From Kitasatospora purpeofusca (lineage in GTDB: Bacteria > Actinomycetota > Actinomycetes > Streptomycetales > Streptomycetaceae): DNA of 64,000 bases. A program made the translations under genes and the position numbers. This document shows positions 44,017-52,996 of this stretch, in pieces. The notes beneath the pieces were generated by a model, which had not been told where the DNA came from, searched no databases, and saw only the letters and a program-made list of their open reading frames with translations. The stretch is taken from contig NZ_JODS01000019.1 in the NCBI RefSeq assembly GCF_000718025.1, forward strand, positions 71,618 to 135,617, written 5' to 3'. How positions within the stretch are numbered: position 1 is the stretch's first letter; each line of letters starts with the position of its first letter.

Positions 44017-45123
44017 GTGTTCCTCCGCACATTCGGCTGGTCATTCGCGATCACCATTCTCGGGCTGATCGCCGCCGGCCTGCTCTGGGGAGCCGAGGGA
44101 TTCGGCATCGTGCTGATCCTCTCCATCCTGGAGATCTCCCTCTCGTTCGACAACGCGGTGGTCAACGCCACGGTGTTGAAGCGGATGAACCCGTACTGGC
44201 AGAAGATCTTCCTCACCGTCGGCGTGCTGATCGCCGTGTTCGGTATGCGGCTGATCTTCCCGCTGCTGGTCGTCGGCCTCACCGCGCACCTCAACCCGGC
44301 CACGGTCGTCGACCTCGCCCTGCACAGCGACAAGACCTACGAGGGCCTCACCTACGGCCAGTACCTGGAAGCGGCCAACCCGGCCATCGCGGCCTTCGGC
44401 GGCGTCTTCCTGCTGATGATCTTCCTCGACTTCATCTTCGAGGAGAAGGACTACAACTGGCTGGCCTGGATCGAGCGCCCGCTCGAGAAGGTCGGCAAGC
44501 TGGAGGCCTTCTCCACCGTCGTCGCCCTGGTCACCCTGCTGCTGGCGGCCAACTTCTTCGCCGCCGACCACGCCGAGACGGTCCTGCTCGCCGGTGTGCT
44601 CGGCCTGATCACCTACCTCTCGGTGAACGGCCTCTCCTCGGTCTTCGAGGCGGGCCTGGAGGAGGAGGCCGAGAAGGAGGAGGCGCAGGAGAAGACCGGC
44701 AAGTCCATCGTGCAGGTGGGCGGCAAGGCCGCGTTCTTCCTCTTCATGTACCTCGAGGTGCTGGACGCCTCGTTCTCCTTCGACGGCGTCGTCGGCGCGT
44801 TCGCCATCTCCAGCGACATCTTCCAGATCACCCTGGGCCTCGGCATCGGCGCGATGTACATCCGCTCGCTGACCGTCTTCCTGGTCCGCAAGGGCACCCT
44901 GGACGACTACGTCTACCTGGAGCACGGCGCGCACTACGCGATCGGCGCGCTCGCGGTGATCCTGCTGGTCGGCATCGAGTACCACATCCCGGAGATCGTC
45001 ACCGGCCTGATCGGTGTCGCCTTCATCGGCCTCGCGCTCGGCTCCTCGGTCCTGCGCAACCGCCGGGAGGCCGCCGACGGCGGCGGCGACGGGGACCGGG
45101 AACTGGTGGGCAGCGACAGCTAG
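44017..45123 (+). CDS. TerC-family membrane protein (DUF475)
   Basis: A 368-aa integral membrane protein with about nine spans. SLSFDNAVVNATVL near residue 45 and SFSFDGVVGAFAI near 255 are the two half-motifs of the TerC superfamily, with Asp/Asn in the membrane that may bind a metal ion (Mn or similar). A charged EEEAEKEEAQEKT loop sits midway. TerC/TerD coupling is known from ter systems; the transported ion is unproven. GTG start with GAAAGG upstream; the C-terminus is Gly/Asp-rich. Confidence 0.92.
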   Translation: MFLRTFGWSFAITILGLIAAGLLWGAEGFGIVLILSILEISLSFDNAVVNATVLKRMNPYWQKIFLTVGVLIAVFGMRLIFPLLVVGLTAHLNPATVVDLALHSDKTYEGLTYGQYLEAANPAIAAFGGVFLLMIFLDFIFEEKDYNWLAWIERPLEKVGKLEAFSTVVALVTLLLAANFFAADHAETVLLAGVLGLITYLSVNGLSSVFEAGLEEEAEKEEAQEKTGKSIVQVGGKAAFFLFMYLEVLDASFSFDGVVGAFAISSDIFQITLGLGIGAMYIRSLTVFLVRKGTLDDYVYLEHGAHYAIGALAVILLVGIEYHIPEIVTGLIGVAFIGLALGSSVLRNRREAADGGGDGDRELVGSDS

Positions 45124-45133
45124 AGCTGTTCTG

Positions 45134-45196
45134 CCGGTTCCGCCGGTCCTCCGGGTCCTGCCGGTCCTCCCGGTCCTCCCGGCCTTCCCGGTCTTC
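45134..45196. repeat. 9-bp tandem repeat after the TerC gene
   Basis: Seven imperfect copies of CCGGTCCTC lie between the TerC stop codon and the terminator. Simple-sequence array with no reading frame. Confidence 0.8.
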
Positions 45197-45201
45197 CCGG
45201 T

Positions 45202-45251
45202 GAACGCCGAACGGCCGTTCCTCCCGAGTGGGGAACGGCCGTTCGGCGTTC
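45202..45251. terminator. Bidirectional terminator between TerC and DUF2637 genes
   Basis: A 20-bp perfect inverted repeat (45202-45221 with 45232-45251) and 10-base loop between convergent genes. Confidence 0.93.
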
Positions 45252-45268
45252 TGCGTGGGTGCCGCTGC

Positions 45269-46447
45269 TCAGCCGAGCTGCTGCTCGATGGCGCGCAGCT
45301 TGCGCTCCAGGGAGTCGAGCTTGGGCATCGACAGGGTGTCGTCGTCCGGCGTCAGGTCCACCGTCGAGCGGTAGGCGGAGGAGGACGACGAGGCCGAGGT
45401 CGAGGTCGTCGAGGACGAGAGCGACGACGAGGACGAGAGCGACGAGGAGAACGAGGCGGAGGACGAGCCGGAGGCCGACTCGGAGCCGCGCGAGCGGCGG
45501 TTCTCCAGGGCGCTCAGCGGCGCGGAGTCCAGCAGCGAGCCGGAGGTGCGGGAGGAGAAGGCGTCCACCTCAACGGCTAGGGCAGGCTCCGTAGCGGTCG
45601 GGCCGTCTCCGGCAGCGGCGAGGGCGGGCACCTGGCGGCCGGCGCGGTTGCGGGACAGCATGCCGCCCGACTGACGGGAGATCGCCTTCAGCTCGGCGCG
45701 CTCGCGGCGGTCGGCGCTGCGGGCACGCACCTTGGCGTCCAGCTTCGCCTGACGCTCCTCGCGCACCTCGTCGACGGCCTCGTCCAGGCTGCGGACGTTC
45801 TCCAGCAGCATCAGCGACCAGGCGGCGTAGGTCTCGCGGGGCGCGCGCAGCCAGCGGACGATACGGATCTGCGGCAGCGGGCGCGGGACGAGGCCCTGCT
45901 CGCGCAGCGCGGCCTTGCGGGTCTGCTTCAGCGCGCGGTCGAACAGGATCGCGGCCGAGATCGACATGCCGGAGAAGAACTCGGGGGCGCCGTCGTGGGA
46001 CATGCCGCGCGGGGCGTGCACCCAGTTGAACCAGGCCGAGGCGACCGCGAACACCCAGACCAGCAGGCGGGAGCCGAGGGCCGCGTCACCGTGGCTGGCC
46101 TCGCGCACGGCGAGCACCGAGCAGAACATCGCGGCGCCGTCCAGGCCGAACGGGACCAGGTACTCCCAGCCGTTCGAGAGGCCGAGGTTCTCCTTGCCGA
46201 AGCCGACCAGGCCGTGGAAGGACAGCGCGGCCGCGACGCCGGCGCAGCAGAACAGCAGGACGTAGGAGGAGATCCCGTAGACCATCTCCTTGCGTCGGCG
46301 GCGTTCCTCGCTGCGCTCCCAGGAGTCGCTCGATTCGTCCTTCCGGTTGTTGTTCTTGAAGCGCAGCGTCGCCACCAGGATGGCGGTGAACAGCAGGGCT
46401 ACACCGCCGATCACGGTCCAGACCAGCTGTATGGAGGTCAGGTTCAT
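45269..46447 (-). CDS. DUF2637 membrane protein with Ser-rich region
   Basis: A 392-aa protein with four membrane spans in the N-terminal half (about 8-30, 60-80, 95-115, 128-145, as DUF2637 proteins), then an Arg-rich cytoplasmic helix (about 215-265), then a poly-Ser/Ala low-complexity stretch (about 318-360) and a final coiled segment LDSLERKLRAIEQQLG. DUF2637/SpdB-like proteins are actinobacterial and often linked to DNA transfer or stress loci. Its place inside the ter cluster suggests membrane association of the ter machinery. ATG 46447 chosen. Confidence 0.85.
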   Translation of the reverse strand: MNLTSIQLVWTVIGGVALLFTAILVATLRFKNNNRKDESSDSWERSEERRRRKEMVYGISSYVLLFCCAGVAAALSFHGLVGFGKENLGLSNGWEYLVPFGLDGAAMFCSVLAVREASHGDAALGSRLLVWVFAVASAWFNWVHAPRGMSHDGAPEFFSGMSISAAILFDRALKQTRKAALREQGLVPRPLPQIRIVRWLRAPRETYAAWSLMLLENVRSLDEAVDEVREERQAKLDAKVRARSADRRERAELKAISRQSGGMLSRNRAGRQVPALAAAGDGPTATEPALAVEVDAFSSRTSGSLLDSAPLSALENRRSRGSESASGSSSASFSSSLSSSSSLSSSTTSTSASSSSSAYRSTVDLTPDDDTLSMPKLDSLERKLRAIEQQLG

Positions 46448-46791
46448 TGCGGGTCGGGCCTCGGGTTTCCGCAGGGGACAAAGGTCTCAAGTGCGACACG
46501 ATGATCAGGATCCGTCCCCGGGACCGGGCCTGACGAAGCGTCGTCGTCGGACGGGTGCGCCGACGCGCCCGGGCGGGCGGGCGGGACACCTGTGCGGCTA
46601 GACGATATCGCGTCCGAAGTGGCCGCATGGTACGGGAGGTGAGCTTCGCCCCGCCAATCGACCCGCCGGTGTCCGGCCGGTGTCCGGCGGGCGGCGGCGG
46701 GTAGGGGACTTCGGGTACCCGCGGGCGGGCTGATGCCCGATCATGGAGCGGCGGACCGTCAGAACGGCTGGCGCGGCTGGGGGAGGACGGC
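46448..46791. other. 344-bp divergent intergenic region in the ter cluster
   Basis: Between the DUF2637 (minus) and TerA-like (plus) starts. No gene is supported; it must hold both promoters. No clear palindrome was found. Confidence 0.5.
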
Positions 46792-47520
46792 ATGGCCTCG
46801 ATTTGGGAGTACCTGCGCGGAGAACGGAACGCCCTCGACACGGGTGGCCAGTTCAAGGTCACCCTGACCAAGTCCTCGCCGCACCACGCGATCACCGGTG
46901 CGGCGGCGACCACCGGCTACCTCTACGTCAATCTGCACTGGACCACCCGGATAGGAGCCCCGAGGACGAGCACCAGGGACTCCCTGCGGCGGGTGTTCAG
47001 CCCGCGGATCCTCAGCCCGATGGAGCCGGACGCCAGCCAGAACGCCCAGGTCAACGTGGACCTCGACCTGGCCTGCATGTACGAGCTGACCGACGGCAAG
47101 CGGGGCGTGGTGCAGCCGCTGGGCGGCTTCTTCGGCGACCTCCAGCACCCGCCGTACATCAAGCTCAGCGGCGACGACCAGTACGGGGCGCCGTCCGGCG
47201 AGACGATGTACGTCAACCTGGAGAAGAAGGACCAGTTCAAGCGGCTGCTGATCTTCGTGTACATCTACGACGGCACGCCGGCCTTCGAACAGACCAACGC
47301 GGTGGTGACGATCGTGCCGCAGTCCGGGCCGCGGATCGAGGTCCATCTGGAGGAACGGGCGTCGGCCGCCCGGTCCTGTGCGGTGGTGCTGATCGAGAAC
47401 ACCGGTGACAACACGCTCACGGTGCGGCGCGAGGTGCGGTACGTGAACGGGTTCCAGGCGGACATCGACCGGCTGTACGGCTTCGGGATGCAGTGGCAGC
47501 GCGGGTACAAGACGGAGTGA
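46792..47520 (+). CDS. TerA-like / TerD-domain stress protein
   Basis: A 242-aa TerD-superfamily protein. The core has VNVDLDLACMYELTDGKRGVVQPLG, IKLSGDDQYG, a FIYIYDGTPAFEQTNAVVTI-like strand (VYIYDGTPAF) and the C-terminal VRREVRYVNGFQADIDRLYGFG, matching the C-terminal half of TerA more than TerD. The N-terminus lacks the extra TerA domain. The acidic loop DGDD-type Ca-site is reduced. It stands alone on the plus strand between minus-strand genes. Confidence 0.88.
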   Translation: MASIWEYLRGERNALDTGGQFKVTLTKSSPHHAITGAAATTGYLYVNLHWTTRIGAPRTSTRDSLRRVFSPRILSPMEPDASQNAQVNVDLDLACMYELTDGKRGVVQPLGGFFGDLQHPPYIKLSGDDQYGAPSGETMYVNLEKKDQFKRLLIFVYIYDGTPAFEQTNAVVTIVPQSGPRIEVHLEERASAARSCAVVLIENTGDNTLTVRREVRYVNGFQADIDRLYGFGMQWQRGYKTE

Positions 47521-47579
47521 GGCCGGTACGGGGGCTCGGGGCGGTGCCCCGGTGCCCCGACGCCTCGGGGTGGGCGGGC

Positions 47580-48743
47580 TCAGCGCGGCTGGAACTGAGG
47601 GCCCTGCGGGGGAAGCGCGAACTCCTCGGCGGGCGGGGCCGGCTGCTGCGGGACGGGCGGCTGGGCCTGGGCCTGGGGCGCCTGCTGGGCCTGCTGGGCC
47701 TGCTGCGGTGACTGCGGCGCGGTGTTCGGCGGCGGGTAGCCGTAGCCCGGCTGCTGCTGGGGCGGGTACCCGTAGCCGGGAGCGGGCGCCGGTGGCTGCT
47801 GGGGGTAGCCGTAGCCCGAGCGCGGGGCGGGCGGCGGGTAGCCGTAGCCGCCCTGCTGCGGGGCCTGCTGCGGTGCCTGCGGCGCGGTGTTCGGCGGCGG
47901 GTAGCCGTACCCGGGACGCCCGGCCGGCGGCGCGGTCGGGGCGGGCGGGAGGTTCGGCGGCACCGTCGGCGGCTTGGGCGGCGGCGGGGGCGTGCCGGCC
48001 GGGACGCCGGTCGGCGCCTGCGCGCCACCGGCCCGCGCGGCGGCGGCCGAGGACTGCGGGACGGGGGGCTGCGGGACCGCCGGGGCCAGGGTGAAGGTGC
48101 CCGGCTCGGGGCGGCCGGCCGGCCGGGGGTCGGGCAGGGCGGCCCGGGGGTCGCCCGCGGGCGGCCCGGCGGCGGCGCCGGCCTGGGTGCTGCCCTCGTC
48201 CTCGACGGTGATGCCGAAGTCGGTGGCCAGTCCGATCAGCCCGGACGCGTAGCCCTGCCCGACCGCGCGGAACTTCCAGGCGCCGGCCCGGCGGTACAGC
48301 TCGCCCGCGACCAGCGCCGTCACCTCGTCCCCGTCGGCCATCGCGAACTCGGCCAGCGCGGGCACGCCGTCCCCGGCGGCGGCGTCGAACAGCAGCAGGC
48401 GCAGCCCGCTCACCGCCCGGAACGTGCCGCCCTCGGATGAGCCGGCCAGCACCACCCGGTCCACGTCGGCCGGCAGCTTGGCGAGCTCGGCCTCGACGGT
48501 GTCGGTGATCTCGCCGCCGTCGGCGGTCTGCTGCTTGGGCAGGTGGCGCACCAGGCCGGACGGGTGCCGAGGCTGGTTGTAGAAGACGAAGTCGGCGTCC
48601 GAGCGGACCTTGCCGCCCGCGCCGAGCAGCAGCGCGGAGGCGTCCACGTCCGGCGCACCGGGCGTGGCGCTCCAGCGCAGCACGGCGCGGACAGCCGCCA
48701 CCGGCAGTGCGATGTTGGCGCCCTTGGCCATCACGTGCGTCAT
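47580..48743 (-). CDS. TerD-domain protein with long Pro/Gln/Gly/Tyr-rich tail
   Basis: A 387-aa protein. Residues about 1-180 form a TerD domain: VDASALLLGAGGKVRSDADFVFYNQ and GQGYASGLIGLATDFGITVED. The remaining 200 residues are disordered, Pro/Gln/Ala-rich, with five GYGYPPP/GYGYPQQ-like repeats and NTAPQ segments. Such tails mediate weak multivalent assembly or cell-surface or membrane association; the role here is not known. ATG 48743 (MTHVMAKGANIALP) is the family start. Divergent from the lyase-PRTase-HAD genes, across a palindrome-bearing region. Confidence 0.9.
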   Translation of the reverse strand: MTHVMAKGANIALPVAAVRAVLRWSATPGAPDVDASALLLGAGGKVRSDADFVFYNQPRHPSGLVRHLPKQQTADGGEITDTVEAELAKLPADVDRVVLAGSSEGGTFRAVSGLRLLLFDAAAGDGVPALAEFAMADGDEVTALVAGELYRRAGAWKFRAVGQGYASGLIGLATDFGITVEDEGSTQAGAAAGPPAGDPRAALPDPRPAGRPEPGTFTLAPAVPQPPVPQSSAAAARAGGAQAPTGVPAGTPPPPPKPPTVPPNLPPAPTAPPAGRPGYGYPPPNTAPQAPQQAPQQGGYGYPPPAPRSGYGYPQQPPAPAPGYGYPPQQQPGYGYPPPNTAPQSPQQAQQAQQAPQAQAQPPVPQQPAPPAEEFALPPQGPQFQPR

Positions 48744-49074
48744 AGCCGACCATCCTGCCTGTTCGCCACCCCTTCGGACAACGTGACCGGAGTAGGCGTT
48801 GTGGGGGGACTTTGCCAACGCTTGCGCTTTGTGAAGTGGAAGGTAACCTTCCGAGAATTCGATGTTTCGGAACCCTCCACGACCCGGCACCGTCCGTACG
48901 ATGGGCGGGCGGGGGGCTCCGTGCCGGACAACGGTGACCGGACGGGGCCGGACCGGGAACCACCACGGCCGTCGAGCCGGTTGAACCGGGTGCTGGACCG
49001 GGTGTCGCCGCCGTCCCTCCCCGTCCTTCCCCGCCTCCGCCGGACCGGCGGCCGAACCTCCTGAGGAGAGCACC
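48744..49074. other. 331-bp divergent control region of the ter cluster
   Basis: No gene. It carries a perfect 15-bp palindrome at 48838-48852 and must drive the TerD-tail gene (minus) and the lyase-PRTase-HAD operon (plus). The ribosome site GAGGAG lies four to six bases before the TTG at 49075. Confidence 0.7.
48838..48852. promoter_or_regulatory. 15-bp palindrome GGAAGGTAACCTTCC, candidate ter operator
   Basis: A perfect 7-1-7 palindrome centred in the divergent region of the ter operons. A related half-site, GAAAGGTAACC, stands just upstream of the TerC start (44000-44010). No dedicated regulator gene is adjacent, so the binder is unknown. Confidence 0.5.
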
Positions 49075-50334
49075 TTGCGCCACTTCGGCCACCTCGCGGA
49101 CGACGTCCGCGACCGGCTCTTTCTCAGCGCTCCCGGGGAGTTCACCGCCGACAGCGCGGCGGCCGTGCTCGCCACCGCGCTGGGCGCCACGCTCTACAGC
49201 CCGGCCACCCGCGCCACCCTGCGCACGGACATCCGCAAGCAGGCCGCGCAGGGCGTCGTCTCGATGGTGCTCTGCCTGGAGGACGCCATCGCCGACCACG
49301 AGGTCCCGGACGCCGAGGCCAACCTGGTGGCCCGGCTCGGCGAGCTCTGGGCGGAGGTCACGGAGAGTACCCGCTCCGGCGTCACGGAGGGTGCCGGGCC
49401 CGTTGTGACGGAGGGTGTCGACCCGGGCGGGATCTCCACCGATTGCACACAGGATCTTCCCCTTCTCTTCGTGAGGGTGCGGACCCCGGCGCAGCTGACC
49501 GACCTCGCCGGCCGGCTCGGACCCGCGATCGGACTGCTCACCGGCTTCGTCCTGCCGAAGTTCACCGAGGACACCGGCGGCGACTTCCTGGAGGCGCTCG
49601 CCGCCGCCGAGGCCGCCACCGGGCGCCGGCTGTTCGCGATGCCCGTCCTGGAATCGCCCGAGCTCGCCCACCTGGAGACCCGCCGCGACCAGCTCTTCGG
49701 CATAGCCAGGCTGCTCGACAAGCACCGCGAGCGGGTCCTCGCCGTCCGCCTCGGCGTCACCGACCTCTGCTCCGCGTACGGCCTGCGCCGCTCGCCCGAC
49801 CTGACCGCGTACGACGTGGCGCTGGTCGCCTCGGTGATCGGCGACGTGGTGAACGTGCTCGGCCGCGCCGACGGTACCGGGTTCACCGTCACCGGCCCGG
49901 TCTGGGAGTACTTCCCGGTCCAGGAGCGGATGTTCAAGCCGCAGCTGCGCCGCACCCCGTTCGCGGAGGCCGAGCCCTCGCGCGAGGCCGTCCGCCGGCG
50001 GATCATCGAGCACGACCTGGACGGGCTCATCCGCGAGATAGAACTCGACCGCGCCAACGGCCTGTTGGGCAAGACCTGCATCCACCCCAGCCATGTGCCC
50101 GCCGTCCACGCGCTCTCCGTCGTCACGCACGAGGAGTACAGCGACGCCCATGACATCCTCCAGCAGGAGCGCGGCGGGGGCGGGGTGCTGCGCTCGGCGT
50201 ACACCAACAAGATGAACGAGGCGAAGCCCCACCGGGCCTGGGCGGAGCGGGTGTTGCTGCGCGCCGAGGTGTTCGGGGTGGCCCGGGAGGACGTCAGCTT
50301 CGCGGAGCTGCTCTCGGCCTGCCTCTGCCGCTGA
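49075..50334 (+). CDS. HpcH/HpaI-type C-C bond lyase of ter systems
   Basis: A 419-aa TIM-barrel enzyme (citrate lyase beta/HpcH superfamily). It keeps the family core: MVLCLEDAIADHEV, FVRVRTPAQL, FVLPKF, MPVLESPEL, AVRLGVTDLCSAYGLRR and TCIHPSHVPAVH. Family members cleave or form C-C bonds of oxoacid substrates using a divalent metal and often CoA esters. In ter clusters this lyase recurs with a PRTase and a HAD phosphatase, implying a small-molecule pathway whose product is unknown. TTG start with GAGGAG upstream. First gene of a three-gene operon. Confidence 0.88.
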   Translation: MRHFGHLADDVRDRLFLSAPGEFTADSAAAVLATALGATLYSPATRATLRTDIRKQAAQGVVSMVLCLEDAIADHEVPDAEANLVARLGELWAEVTESTRSGVTEGAGPVVTEGVDPGGISTDCTQDLPLLFVRVRTPAQLTDLAGRLGPAIGLLTGFVLPKFTEDTGGDFLEALAAAEAATGRRLFAMPVLESPELAHLETRRDQLFGIARLLDKHRERVLAVRLGVTDLCSAYGLRRSPDLTAYDVALVASVIGDVVNVLGRADGTGFTVTGPVWEYFPVQERMFKPQLRRTPFAEAEPSREAVRRRIIEHDLDGLIREIELDRANGLLGKTCIHPSHVPAVHALSVVTHEEYSDAHDILQQERGGGGVLRSAYTNKMNEAKPHRAWAERVLLRAEVFGVAREDVSFAELLSACLCR

Positions 50335-50435
50335 GCCGCCCGGCCGGCCCGGGGCCGGCCCGTCAGACCTTGCCCACCGCGGCACCACCGCGGCGCCACC
50401 GCACCGCACCGCACAGACCGAAGACAGGACCCGTA

Positions 50436-52991
50436 GTGACAGCAGCGCAGCAGGACCGGACCACTGGAGCCGACGGGACGGACGGGGTCGGCGGGCCCCT
50501 CGGGGCGAGCGCCGAGGGACCCGCGGGAGCGGGGGAGTGGACCGGACGCTGGGTGGCCGAGCGGGCGGGCGTCGCGCTGACCGGCTCCGAGCGCCTCCCC
50601 GAGCTGGTCGGCCTCGCCCTGCGGGAGAACCGCAAGCGGGCCCACCTGCTGGTCTCCACCGTGCTCGGCAAGCACGTCCCGCAGCGGCCCGCGGTGGTGC
50701 ACGGCGCCGGCCTGGAGCTCGGCCGCCGGGTCCGCGACCTGCTGGCGTCGCTCCCCGAGGAGAGCGCCGACCGCGCCGTCGTCCTCGGCTACGCGGAGAC
50801 CGCCACCGGCCTCGGCCACAGCGTCGCCGACGGCCTGGACGCCCCCTACCTGCACTCCACCCGCCGCCCGGTGCCCGGCCTCACCCCGGTCGGCGGCTTC
50901 GAGGAGGAGCACTCGCACGCCACCTCCCACCTGCTGCTGCCCGCGGACCCCGGGCTGCTCGCCGGTGACGGCCCGCTGGTGCTGGTGGACGACGAGTTCT
51001 CGACCGGCACCACCGTGCTCAACACCATCCGTGAACTGCACGCCAACCACCCGCGCGAGCACTACGTGGTGGTCGCGCTGGTCGACCTGCGCGGCCCGGC
51101 CGACCGGCGGCGGCTCGCCGACACCGCGGCCGAACTCGGCGTCCGGCTGGACCTGGTGGCGCTGGCCGACGGCGGCGTCGAACTGCCCGCCGACGTCCTG
51201 GACCGGGCCGAGCGGCTGATCGCCGAGGCCGGTCCCGCGCCCGAGCCGCCGGCCGCCCCGGCCGCCCCGCTGGTGCGGGTCGACCTGGACTGGCCGACCG
51301 GGCTGCCCGACGGCGGACGGCACGGGTTCACCCGGGAGCACCGGGCGCGGCTGGAGGCGGCGCTGCCCGGTCTGGCCGAGCAGCTGGCGGCCGCGGTCGA
51401 GCCCGGGGACAGTGACGGACGGGTACTGGTGCTCGGCTTCGAGGAGCTGATGTACGCGCCGCTGCGGCTGGCCGACGCCCTCGCCGAGCGGCTGCCCGGC
51501 GGCACCGACCGCGTCCACTACTCCACCACCACCCGCTCGCCCGTCCTCGCCGTCGACGACCCCGGCTACGCCATCCGCACCCGGCTGGCCTTCCCCGCCC
51601 ACGACGACCCGGCCGACGACTCCTCCCGCGAGCGCTACGCCTACAACGTCGCCCCCGGAGCCGACCCGGCCCGCCGCTTCGGCACCGTGGTGCTGGTGGT
51701 CGACGACACCGCCGACACCCCCGCCCTGCACGAGGGCGAGCGCGCCCTGCTCGGCCAGCTGCGCCGGGTCACCGACCGGGTGGTGCTCGCCGTCCTGCCG
51801 TCCCACCGGCCGAGCGCCCCCGCCGGCCCGGCGGCCCCGGCACGTCCGCTGTACGGCCCCGAGTTCTCCTCCTACCGCGCCGACGAAGTGGCCTGGCTGC
51901 TCAAGGACCTCACCGGCGTCGACCTGGAGGCACCCACCGAGGAGCGCGAGGAGGCCGTGCAGAGCGGCGGCGCCCACTACGCCGAGTCGCTGCCGGTCGA
52001 GTACCAGCCGAGCCCCGAGTACCAGGAGCTGTTCCACCAGGCGCTGCGGGTCTCCGCCCGCCGGATCGCGCTCGCCGTCGGCACCGTCGCCGAGACCCTG
52101 CTGCGCGAGCGCGGCCCCGGCCTGGTGCTCGCCTCGCTGGCCCGCGCCGGGACGCCGGTCGGCATCCTGATCCGCCGCTGGCTCGCCGCCGGACACGGCC
52201 TCGACGCCCCGCACTACGCCGTCTCGATCGTCCGCGGCCGCGGCATCGACCCGGCCGCCCTGCGCTACCTCGACGCCCACCACCGGGCCGCCGACGTGGT
52301 GTTCGTCGACGGCTGGACCGGCAAGGGCGCGATCACCCGCGAACTCGCCGAGGCCCTCGCCGGGACCGGCTTCGACCCGGACCTCGCCGTCCTCGCCGAC
52401 CCCGGCCGCTGCGTGCGCACCTTCGGCACCCGGGACGACTTCCTGATCCCCTCCGCCTGCCTCAACTCGACCGTCTCCGGCCTGGTCTCGCGCACCGTGC
52501 TGCGCTCCGACCTGATCGGCCCGGACGACTTCCACGGCGCCAAGCACTACACCGAGCTGGCCGGCGCCGACGTCTCCGGCGCCTTCCTGGACACCGTCGC
52601 CGACCACTTCGCCGACGTCCGGGCCGAGGCCCTCGCCGCCGCCGACCGGTTCCTCGCCCCCGAGCACGCCGAGGAGCGCGCCCCCGACTGGGCCGGCTGG
52701 GCCGCCGTCGAGCGGATCAGCACCGAGTACGGCATCGACAGCGTCAACCTGGTCAAGCCCGGCGTCGGCGAGACCACCCGGGTCATGCTGCGCCGCGTCC
52801 CCTGGCGGGTGCTCGCCCGGCGCGGCGCCGGCGCCGACCTCGACCACGTCCGGCTGCTCGCCGCCCAGCGGGGAGTGCCGGTCGAGGAGGTGGACGACCT
52901 GCCGTACTCCTGCGTCGGCCTCATCCACCCCCGCTACACCCGGGGGGCGACCGGCGCCTCCGGCACGGCCGTCCTCACCAAGGAGTCCTGA
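50436..52991 (+). CDS. Phosphoribosyltransferase-TRSP-StiP fusion protein
   Basis: An 851-aa multidomain protein. Residues about 85-265 form a phosphoribosyltransferase with PRPP loop VLVDDEFSTGTT (182-193). Residues about 300-460 resemble the second domain that follows it in ter systems (TRSP type). From about 472 the protein is a full StiP-family domain: YRADEVAWLLKDL, EYQELFHQAL, VLASLARAGTPVGILI, FVDGWTGKGAI near 621, FGTRDDFLIPSACLNSTVSGLVSRTVL. In many bacteria the PRTase and StiP parts are separate genes. Start GTG 50436. It ends 6 bases before the HAD gene. Confidence 0.88.
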   Translation: MTAAQQDRTTGADGTDGVGGPLGASAEGPAGAGEWTGRWVAERAGVALTGSERLPELVGLALRENRKRAHLLVSTVLGKHVPQRPAVVHGAGLELGRRVRDLLASLPEESADRAVVLGYAETATGLGHSVADGLDAPYLHSTRRPVPGLTPVGGFEEEHSHATSHLLLPADPGLLAGDGPLVLVDDEFSTGTTVLNTIRELHANHPREHYVVVALVDLRGPADRRRLADTAAELGVRLDLVALADGGVELPADVLDRAERLIAEAGPAPEPPAAPAAPLVRVDLDWPTGLPDGGRHGFTREHRARLEAALPGLAEQLAAAVEPGDSDGRVLVLGFEELMYAPLRLADALAERLPGGTDRVHYSTTTRSPVLAVDDPGYAIRTRLAFPAHDDPADDSSRERYAYNVAPGADPARRFGTVVLVVDDTADTPALHEGERALLGQLRRVTDRVVLAVLPSHRPSAPAGPAAPARPLYGPEFSSYRADEVAWLLKDLTGVDLEAPTEEREEAVQSGGAHYAESLPVEYQPSPEYQELFHQALRVSARRIALAVGTVAETLLRERGPGLVLASLARAGTPVGILIRRWLAAGHGLDAPHYAVSIVRGRGIDPAALRYLDAHHRAADVVFVDGWTGKGAITRELAEALAGTGFDPDLAVLADPGRCVRTFGTRDDFLIPSACLNSTVSGLVSRTVLRSDLIGPDDFHGAKHYTELAGADVSGAFLDTVADHFADVRAEALAAADRFLAPEHAEERAPDWAGWAAVERISTEYGIDSVNLVKPGVGETTRVMLRRVPWRVLARRGAGADLDHVRLLAAQRGVPVEEVDDLPYSCVGLIHPRYTRGATGASGTAVLTKES

Positions 52992-52996
52992 GCCCG

